A stretch of 22,638 nt of DNA from AM-1111 sp046302135 (lineage in GTDB: Bacteria; Bacteroidota; Bacteroidia; B-17B0; Aurantibacillaceae), in contig JBKCIQ010000024.1 in NCBI GenBank assembly GCA_046302135.1, forward strand, positions 1 to 22,638. The letters run 5' to 3'. This document shows, one piece after another, positions 16,807-22,638 of this stretch. Both the position numbers and the translations under genes were made by a program. Every line of letters starts with the position of its first letter. Position 1 is the stretch's first letter. A model generated the notes under the pieces. That model was not told where the DNA came from and ran no database searches. It saw only the letters and a program-made list of their open reading frames with translations.

Positions 16807-16820
16807 CTCATCATTATAAT

Positions 16821-18125
16821 ATGACATCGGAAGTCGTTCTGACTATTTTGCTGATTTTATTAAACGGATTTTTTGTTTGTGCAGAGTTTTCTATTGTAAA
16901 AGTCCGTTCCTCACAACTAGACATAAAAATAAATCAGGGAAGTGCAAGAGCTAAAATCGCGAAAGGTATAGTAGATAATCTGGACAAGTATATTGCTGCC
17001 ACACAAACCGGGATAACATTATGTAGCCTTGGGCTCGGATACGTTGGTGAAGATGTGATGACAAGCATAATGACCAAGTTGATACATGTATTTAATCTAA
17101 ACTTCGATAATGAAATAATTGAAAAGATTGCAGCGCCAACCGGATTTATTTTAATAACAATGCTGCACATAGTATTCGGAGAACAAATGCCTAAAATGGT
17201 AGGTATAAAATTTTCGCTTTCCGCTTCAACAGCTGTTGCCTGGCCACTAAGAATATTTTATTTTATTTTCGGACCTTTTATCTGGTTATTGCATAAACTT
17301 TCAAATGCACTTTTAAGACTAATTGGAATAAAGGCCGGAGTTGATGACGATGTACACAGCGAAGAAGAATTAAGGATGATCTTGACGGAAAGTGAGGAAG
17401 GTGGCGCCATAAAGCCCAGCGAACACGAGCTCATACAAAACGTATTTGATTTTGATGATCGCTTCGTAAAGCAAATCATGATTCCCCAAGGGAGAATTTC
17501 AGCAATAAATGTAGAGTCAGGGAAAGATAAAATCATTCGTCAGGTTATAGATGAGGGTTATTCGCGACTTCCTGTTTATTTGGGTGATATTGATAATGTA
17601 ATAGGCATATTGCACTCTAAAGATTTACTAAAGGCCGCTATGGAAAGTAAATTCACAACGATACGCGATATCATGCGTCCCGTTCATTTTGTACCGGAAA
17701 GCATGAAGGTGACCGATTTACTTAGAGATTTTCAGAAACTTCACATAGGTATGGCTTTAGTGAGTAATGAACACGGAGCAACCGCCGGTTTAGTTACAAT
17801 GGAAGATATTATTGAAGAGATAGTAGGAGAAATTCAGGACGAGCACGATGAAGAAAAACCCATTGTAGAGAAGAAAAGTGATACTGAATTTATAATAAAG
17901 GCGCAAAGCAGTATTGTGGATGTAAATGAGTCACTACCCTTAGCAATTCCTATTGACCCGCATTATGAAACCGTTAGCGGATGGGTAAATTATGTTTTTG
18001 GAAGAATTGCCGCAGTAAAAGAAACCAAAAATTTTGGGGGATACGAAATAAAAATTCTTTCACGCAAAAAACAAGCAGTAGAACTCATTCAGTTAAGAGT
18101 GCTCAATCCTGAGAACATTACTTAG
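16821..18125 (+). CDS. CNNM/CorC-family membrane protein (DUF21, CBS pair, CorC_HlyC)
   Basis: A 434-residue protein if started at ATG 16821. DUF21 with about four membrane segments comes first (MTSEVVLTILLILLNGFFVCAEF...). A pair of CBS domains follows (about 205-330; PQGRISAINVE, DEGYSRLPVYLGD, IIGILHSKDLL-like text and TAGLVTMEDIIEEIVGEI). A CorC_HlyC domain ends it (about 345-430). The family exports or regulates Mg2+ (or Co2+), and some members are annotated as hemolysins; GldE of gliding flavobacteria is a relative, but nothing here singles out gliding. A longer frame begins at TTG 16749, but it adds 24 polar residues unlike the family and spans the promoter element. The stop overlaps that of the convergent EamA gene. 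Confidence 0.9.
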   Translation: MTSEVVLTILLILLNGFFVCAEFSIVKVRSSQLDIKINQGSARAKIAKGIVDNLDKYIAATQTGITLCSLGLGYVGEDVMTSIMTKLIHVFNLNFDNEIIEKIAAPTGFILITMLHIVFGEQMPKMVGIKFSLSASTAVAWPLRIFYFIFGPFIWLLHKLSNALLRLIGIKAGVDDDVHSEEELRMILTESEEGGAIKPSEHELIQNVFDFDDRFVKQIMIPQGRISAINVESGKDKIIRQVIDEGYSRLPVYLGDIDNVIGILHSKDLLKAAMESKFTTIRDIMRPVHFVPESMKVTDLLRDFQKLHIGMALVSNEHGATAGLVTMEDIIEEIVGEIQDEHDEEKPIVEKKSDTEFIIKAQSSIVDVNESLPLAIPIDPHYETVSGWVNYVFGRIAAVKETKNFGGYEIKILSRKKQAVELIQLRVLNPENIT

Positions 18126-19027
18126 TCGGTTTTTATTTCCTTCTGGCTTTTTTTACTCACGAGCCAAACTCCGGCTACTATCAATAATCCTGCTATGACT
18201 TTTTTAGCATATAGTTCATCTTTACCCCACATTACTGCAATCAAACTAGCTAAAAATGGCTGAATATAAATATAGGTTGCAACCACTGTAGAAGACAATT
18301 CCTTAAGCGCATAGGTATTTAGCAAATAGGCAAAAAAAGTTGTTGCTATCACAACGAATGCAAGTGCAAACCATAATTTCGAGCTGAAGAGATCCCATTT
18401 CACATGAATAAAATCATAAGTGCCAACGGGTAAAAAATATATGAACCCAATAAGAAAAATCCATTTCATGACAGTAATAACATGATATTTTTGAAGCATT
18501 GGCCTGGCAATTACCAGAAAAATTGCCCAGCTAAGTGAATTCACAAAAGTGAATAAATCGCCCAACATAGTCTGGCTTCCGAATGAAAATCCCTTATTAA
18601 AAAGCAACAAGATAAGTGCACCGCAAACTCCAAGACCTATTCCGCCAATTTTAAAAATTGTAATTTTTTCTCTAAAGGCTATGAGTGTAAAAATTAAAAC
18701 GGAAATTGGACTTGAAATCATAATAATCGCAGAGTTGATGGGTTCTGTAAGACTCAGTCCGTAAATAAAAAATCCTTGATTGATAGCAACTCCGAAAGCC
18801 GCCATGAGCAACAAACGATTTCGGTCTTTAGTCTCAACCTTTTCTTTAACAAAAAATCCTGCTGACCAAAACAATAAGCAGGCTCCTGCAATTCTCATCC
18901 ATACTAACGCAAGCGGAGCAACAGGTCCATTGCTTTGAGGCATAAGATCTTTTGCAATGGAGTAATTCAATGCATAAATTAGTTGTGCGCTAAATAGAGA
19001 AAGGTGAGCAATTAGTGTGCGATTCAT
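18122..19027 (-). CDS. EamA/DMT-family transporter
   Basis: A 301-residue protein with about ten membrane segments in two EamA repeats. The first starts at SLFSAQLIYALNYSIAKDLM; the second begins around TMLGDLFTFVNSLSWAIFLV. It carries the family's SPISVLIFTL and PFLASLIAVMWG texts and ends in a basic KKSQKE tail. Members export metabolites such as amino acids or nucleosides; the substrate cannot be told. It is transcribed away from the BtuF-like gene from a shared 63-base gap that holds a symmetric double -10 element, and its stop codon overlaps that of the CNNM gene. Confidence 0.9.
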   Translation of the reverse strand: MNRTLIAHLSLFSAQLIYALNYSIAKDLMPQSNGPVAPLALVWMRIAGACLLFWSAGFFVKEKVETKDRNRLLLMAAFGVAINQGFFIYGLSLTEPINSAIIMISSPISVLIFTLIAFREKITIFKIGGIGLGVCGALILLLFNKGFSFGSQTMLGDLFTFVNSLSWAIFLVIARPMLQKYHVITVMKWIFLIGFIYFLPVGTYDFIHVKWDLFSSKLWFALAFVVIATTFFAYLLNTYALKELSSTVVATYIYIQPFLASLIAVMWGKDELYAKKVIAGLLIVAGVWLVSKKSQKEIKTD

Positions 19028-19066
19028 CCGAGATAAATATCTGTTTTTTTCGGGAAGAATTTAAAA

Positions 19067-19080
19067 CAAATCTAAATTTG
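19067..19080. promoter_or_regulatory. Near-palindromic bidirectional -10 element
   Basis: CAAATCTAAATTTG contains TAAATTTG on the + strand (19073-19080) and TAGATTTG on the - strand (19074 down to 19067). Both are perfect TAnnTTTG matches that share the central TA. The + strand element ends 10 bases before the ATG of the BtuF-like gene; the - strand one would give the EamA gene a leader of about 33 bases. No -33 partner is evident for either. Confidence 0.55.
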
Positions 19081-19090
19081 TATTCACAAA

Positions 19091-19954
19091 ATGAGCATGA
19101 AGGAAAAATTAAAAGTTAAAGATATGATGGGCTACGATGTAGTATTAAATTTCCCGCCAAAGAAAATTGTTTCACTGGTTCCTTCACAATCTGAATTGTT
19201 ATGGCACCTAGGTTTGTCTGATAAATTAGTCGGTATAACTAAGTTTTGTATTCATCCGGCAGATATGAAAATAAAAGTTGAAAAAATAGGAGGGACAAAA
19301 AAACTAAACATCAATAAAATTATTTCACTTAAGCCAGATTTGATAATTGGAAATAAAGAGGAAAATGAAAAATCTGACATTACAGAATTAAAAAAACATT
19401 TTCCAGTTTGGATGAGTGACATAGAAAATCTTAAGGATGCCTTAAAGATGATTGAAGAAATCGGAAAAATTACAGGGAAAGAAAAAAAGTCTATTGAAAT
19501 CATAAGCAAAATTCAGAGCGAAAAATTGAAGTTTTCAAAGAAAACAGAAGAAAATTCAACTAGTTGCGTTTATTTCATCTGGAGAAATCCATACATGGTA
19601 GCCGGAAAAAACAACTTCATCAACAGCATGCTGAAAGTTTGCGGTTTGAAAAATGTTTTCGATTCAAGAAAATTCAATAAGAACAGTTTCGAAAACAAAA
19701 ATGTAAGGTATCCTCAAATAAATGAAGATTTACTTTCAACAGTAGAACCTAATTTGATTTTGTTGAGCTCTGAACCTTATCCATTCAAGGAAAAACATAT
19801 AACGGAATTGAAAACAATTTGTCCAAGCGCATTAGTAAAAATAGTTGATGGTGAAATGTTCAGCTGGTACGGTTCAAGATTGATAAATTCCTTTAAATAT
19901 TTTAATAGTCTGCTTGCAGAGAAAGAGATCAAAGAATTGAACGGTAAATCTTGA
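19091..19954 (+). CDS. BtuF-like helical-backbone metal receptor without signal peptide
   Basis: A 287-residue protein of the periplasmic-binding-protein type used for cobalamin and iron-siderophore uptake (COG0614 type). It shows KKIVSLVPSQSELLWHLGLSDKLVG, KLNINKIISLKPDLIIGNKEEN, WRNPYMVAG, NFINSMLKVCGL and the SSEPYPFKEKH block, ending with DGEMFSWYGSRL. There is no signal peptide or lipobox, so it should stay in the cytoplasm. That is unlike BtuF but matches a subfamily I remember in several phyla. No ABC permease or ATPase is near, so transport is doubtful; a metal, corrinoid or heme-handling role is a guess. ATG 19091 follows the promoter element; ATG 19097 (two codons later) is also possible. 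The 3' end overlaps the convergent ribD by 26 bases. Confidence 0.85.
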   Translation: MSMKEKLKVKDMMGYDVVLNFPPKKIVSLVPSQSELLWHLGLSDKLVGITKFCIHPADMKIKVEKIGGTKKLNINKIISLKPDLIIGNKEENEKSDITELKKHFPVWMSDIENLKDALKMIEEIGKITGKEKKSIEIISKIQSEKLKFSKKTEENSTSCVYFIWRNPYMVAGKNNFINSMLKVCGLKNVFDSRKFNKNSFENKNVRYPQINEDLLSTVEPNLILLSSEPYPFKEKHITELKTICPSALVKIVDGEMFSWYGSRLINSFKYFNSLLAEKEIKELNGKS

Positions 19955-20990
19955 GTGTATCCTCACCCACCTCAACAATTTCATCGGGATCTAAGGCAAT
20001 AAATGGAGCTTCGACACCTCGCTTAAAAACTTTCTCTGACTCAAAAACCCGAATTTCATCAAAAAGATTCAAATCAATGTAAGATTGTAACAACTGAGCA
20101 CCCCCTTCAACCAAAACTGAAATAATATTTTTCTCATAAATTTTTCTTAATACATTTTTTATCAGATGGTCATCAAAATTAACGCGAATGAATTCAACTT
20201 CAGCTCCGTCAAAATCTTCACCATAACCTTCCGCATCATTATTCTCAGTAAACACAATGGTTTTTGCACCTGAACGAAGTAACCTCGCATTTCCAAGTTT
20301 CAAATCTTTATCTAAAATTATTTTAACTGGATCCTTACCTTTTGTTAATCTTACGTTGAGCTGAGGATCATCTGCAAGCACCGTGTTGCTTCCAACCATT
20401 ATTGCCTGTTCATGCGAACGCCAAACATGAGTCATCCATTGAGCATCCTCACCTGAAATTAAATTTTCAGTTCTATCTTTTGGGACAGGAAATCTTGAAA
20501 TATATCCGTCACGCGTTTGTGCCCATTTTAAAACTAAATATGGCCTCTTCTTTTCGTGAAAAGTAAAAAACCTCCTGTTCAATTCTTTACCCTGACTTTC
20601 ACAAACTCCTGACAATACCTCTACCCCACTCTCTTTGAGTCTTTGTAATCCTTTTCCGGAAACAAGCGGATTGGGATCAAGATTACATACAACAACTTTT
20701 TTTATCCCGCTACTTAAAATAAGACCTGTACATGGAGGAGTTTTACCAAAATGATTACAAGGCTCAAGATTAACGTATAGGGTTGAATCAATCAATAATT
20801 CTTTTTCCTTAACCATTCTAATTGCGTTAACCTCAGCGTGAGGACCACCGTATTCTTTATGAAAACCTTCCCCAATAATTTGATTATTTGCAACAATTAC
20901 ACATCCAACCAAAGGATTTGGAGCAACATAACCAATTCCATTCTCTGCAAGAGCAATGGCTTTCAACATATATTTTTCGTGTTCAAGCAT
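19929..20990 (-). CDS. ribD: Bifunctional riboflavin biosynthesis deaminase/reductase RibD
   Basis: A 353-residue two-domain cytoplasmic enzyme. The N-terminal deaminase (1-145) carries the zinc site: His51 and Glu53 in PHAEVNAI, with Cys78 and Cys87 in PCNHFGKTPPC. It removes ammonia from the pyrimidine made by GTP cyclohydrolase II. The C-terminal reductase (from about 145; RPYLVLKWAQTRDGYI, IMVGSNTVLADDPQLNVR, VLVEGGAQLLQSYI) reduces the ribosyl group with NADPH. ATG at 20990 gives the usual MLEHEKYMLKAIALAENG start; a GTG at 20996 would add two residues. It diverges from uvrB across about 41 bases that hold a -10 element for each gene. No other rib genes are nearby. Confidence 0.96.
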   Translation of the reverse strand: MLEHEKYMLKAIALAENGIGYVAPNPLVGCVIVANNQIIGEGFHKEYGGPHAEVNAIRMVKEKELLIDSTLYVNLEPCNHFGKTPPCTGLILSSGIKKVVVCNLDPNPLVSGKGLQRLKESGVEVLSGVCESQGKELNRRFFTFHEKKRPYLVLKWAQTRDGYISRFPVPKDRTENLISGEDAQWMTHVWRSHEQAIMVGSNTVLADDPQLNVRLTKGKDPVKIILDKDLKLGNARLLRSGAKTIVFTENNDAEGYGEDFDGAEVEFIRVNFDDHLIKNVLRKIYEKNIISVLVEGGAQLLQSYIDLNLFDEIRVFESEKVFKRGVEAPFIALDPDEIVEVGEDTLKIYRSIL

Positions 20991-20998
20991 TAACACAT

Positions 20999-21006
20999 CA
21001 AAGTTA
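20999..21006 (-). promoter_or_regulatory. ribD: -10 element of ribD
   Basis: Read on the - strand this is TAACTTTG, a perfect TAnnTTTG match eight bases before the ATG. I see no FMN riboswitch; the gap is far too short for one. Confidence 0.5.
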
Positions 21007-21020
21007 GAAACAAAATGAAG

Positions 21021-21028
21021 TAAATTTG
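21021..21028 (+). promoter_or_regulatory. uvrB: -10 element of uvrB
   Basis: TAAATTTG is a perfect TAnnTTTG match ending three bases before the uvrB ATG at 21032. Transcription would begin at or beside the start codon, implying a leaderless or nearly leaderless message. No LexA-like box is visible. Confidence 0.5.
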
Positions 21029-21031
21029 CAC

Positions 21032-22638
21032 ATGCGCTTTGAATTGACTTCTGAATTTACACCTACTGGCGACCAACCGGAAGCCATTAGACAACTTAAA
21101 GAAGGAATTCTGAGTAACAGTAAGTATCAGGTTTTACTAGGAGTAACAGGATCCGGTAAAACTTTTACTGCAGCCAATCTGATTCAGGAAGTGGAAAAAC
21201 CCACACTGGTGTTGAGCCATAACAAAACGTTGGCGGCGCAATTATATTCAGAATTCAAACAATTTTTTCCTAAAAACGCAGTGGAATATTTTGTTTCCTA
21301 TTATGATTATTATCAACCTGAAGCGTATTTGCCAACCACAGGCACCTACATTGAAAAAGATTTATCCATTAATGAAGAAATAGAAAAATTAAGATTGAGT
21401 GCGACATCAGCTTTATTATCCGGGAGACGGGATGTAATAGTAGTGAGTTCAGTTTCTTGTATTTACGGTATAGGAAATCCAACGGAATTTAAAAAGAATG
21501 TAATTACAATAAAAACAGGACAGCGCTTGAGCAGGACAAAGTTTTTACATCAATTGGTGAGCGCACTTTACTCAAGAACTACAGGAGAATTTGAAAGAGG
21601 TAACTTTAGAGTAAAGGGGGATACAGTAGATATTTTTCTTGCTTATGCTGATTACGCGGCACGTATATGTTTTTTTGGTGATGAAATTGAAAGCATTGAA
21701 ACATTCGAAGCCTCAACAGGCAGAGTATTTGAACAATTTGATAGTTTTAATATTTATCCTGCAAACATTTTTGTAACTGCTCCGGAAACATTAAAAGATG
21801 CGCTTTGGGAAATACAACAGGATATGGTAAAACAAGTTGAATTCCTTAAAAGTTCAAAAAAAGAGGAAGAAGCAAAAAGACTTGAGGACCGTGTGAATTA
21901 CGACTTGGAAATGTTAAGAGAACTAGGTTACTGCAGCGGCATTGAGAACTATTCAAGGTATTTTGATGGCAGACTTCCGGGGACACGTCCATTCTGTTTA
22001 TTAGATTATTTCCCAAACGATTTCCTTACGATCATTGATGAGAGTCATGTAACCTTACCGCAAATCAGAGCTATGTACGGTGGTGATTTTGCCAGAAAAA
22101 CAAATCTAGTTGAATATGGTTTTCGATTGCCAGCCGCCATGGATAACAGACCACTTAAATATGATGAGTTTGAAAACTTAATAAATCAGGTTGTTTTTGT
22201 TTCGGCAACACCTGCTGACTACGAGTTACAAAAATCTGAAGGAGTGGTTGTAGAACAAATCATACGTCCGACGGGAGTGCCTGACCCTATAATTGAGGTT
22301 AGACCTTGTATTAATCAGGTAGATGACTTATTGGAGGAGATCAACAAAGTGATTAAGCAGGGAGAAAGAGTTTTGGTAACTACACTCACCAAGAGAATGG
22401 CGGAAGAATTGGCAAAATATCTGGCTAAACTCGGAATAAAATGCAATTATATACATAGTGATATTGATACGTTGGAGCGCGTAGAAATTTTACGTCAATT
22501 GAGAGAAGGAATTTTTGATGTTTTGATAGGAATCAATTTATTGAGAGAGGGGCTGGATCTGCCGGAAGTTTCATTAGTCGCAATATTAGACGCTGATAAA
22601 GAAGGATTTTTAAGGAATTCTAAAAGCCTTATTCAAAC
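21032..22638 (+). CDS. uvrB: Excinuclease ABC subunit B (3' end outside the window)
   Basis: An open frame of 535 codons plus two bases running off the right edge; UvrB is usually about 670 residues, so roughly the last 135 are missing. The start MRFELTSEFTPTGDQPEAI is typical. Walker A is GVTGSGKT (37-44). The beta-hairpin that probes the damaged strand follows (YYDYYQPEAYLPTTGTYIEKD), then SSVSCIYG, the DEXH-type IIDESHV, SATPADYE, LVTTLTKRMAEELA, and LLREGLDLPEVSLVAILDADKEGFLR. With UvrA it finds bulky lesions and recruits UvrC for incision. It diverges from ribD. Confidence 0.97.
   Translation, partial: MRFELTSEFTPTGDQPEAIRQLKEGILSNSKYQVLLGVTGSGKTFTAANLIQEVEKPTLVLSHNKTLAAQLYSEFKQFFPKNAVEYFVSYYDYYQPEAYLPTTGTYIEKDLSINEEIEKLRLSATSALLSGRRDVIVVSSVSCIYGIGNPTEFKKNVITIKTGQRLSRTKFLHQLVSALYSRTTGEFERGNFRVKGDTVDIFLAYADYAARICFFGDEIESIETFEASTGRVFEQFDSFNIYPANIFVTAPETLKDALWEIQQDMVKQVEFLKSSKKEEEAKRLEDRVNYDLEMLRELGYCSGIENYSRYFDGRLPGTRPFCLLDYFPNDFLTIIDESHVTLPQIRAMYGGDFARKTNLVEYGFRLPAAMDNRPLKYDEFENLINQVVFVSATPADYELQKSEGVVVEQIIRPTGVPDPIIEVRPCINQVDDLLEEINKVIKQGERVLVTTLTKRMAEELAKYLAKLGIKCNYIHSDIDTLERVEILRQLREGIFDVLIGINLLREGLDLPEVSLVAILDADKEGFLRNSKSLIQ

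Noticed and set aside
16749..16820. TTG start giving the CNNM protein 24 extra residues
   Set aside because: The extension is polar, does not match the family, and spans the promoter element at 16799-16806.

Overview
The window is a stretch of AT-rich chromosome from a member of the Bacteroidota; I cannot place it below phylum or class. Four things point there. Exported proteins have short signal peptides ending in AQ. Start codons have no AGGAGG-type ribosome binding sites. The -10 element TAnnTTTG, typical of this phylum, recurs just ahead of start codons. The families present (CotH kinase, WbqC, DUF2892, CNNM/CorC, recF followed by DUF721) are common in this phylum. I see no tRNA, rRNA, CRISPR array, insertion sequence, phage gene or integrase, so this looks like stable chromosome.

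Region 1 (1-2021, + strand) holds the 3' part of an exported, membrane-anchored TPR protein whose start lies left of the window, then a membrane-anchored DUF2459-type protein. Region 2 (2089-9866, all - strand) is a block of envelope genes. In transcription order they are a 1030-residue CotH-kinase protein fused to a tyrosine-phosphatase-like domain, a membrane-anchored phosphodiester glycosidase (NAGPA family), an exported glycerophosphodiester phosphodiesterase with a LysM tail, a small DUF2892 membrane protein with its own likely operator, and an exported transglutaminase-like protein. The first three are closely spaced and look like one operon. Together they encode a kinase, a phosphatase-like domain and two phosphodiester-cleaving enzymes, all predicted to act outside the cytoplasmic membrane. 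This is the best candidate for an undescribed system here.

Region 3 (10057-15309, + strand) is mainly housekeeping: fmt, an HU-family DNA-binding protein, recF, a DUF721/DciA-like protein overlapping recF, an exported M28 zinc peptidase and a glycosyltransferase. From recF onward the genes overlap or nearly touch. Region 4 (15306-22638) alternates in strand: a polyprenol-phosphate-mannose-synthase-like GT2 enzyme (-), a WbqC-family protein (-), a CNNM/CorC membrane protein (+), an EamA transporter (-), a BtuF-like binding protein without a signal peptide (+), ribD (-), and uvrB (+), which runs off the right edge.

In region 4 the genes are packed so tightly that three tail-to-tail pairs overlap at their stop codons. 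Three divergent pairs are separated by short gaps carrying back-to-back TAnnTTTG elements, one of them a near-palindrome that serves both directions. Several start codons are best moved from the longest possible frame, because the promoter element or family alignment favours a shorter protein.
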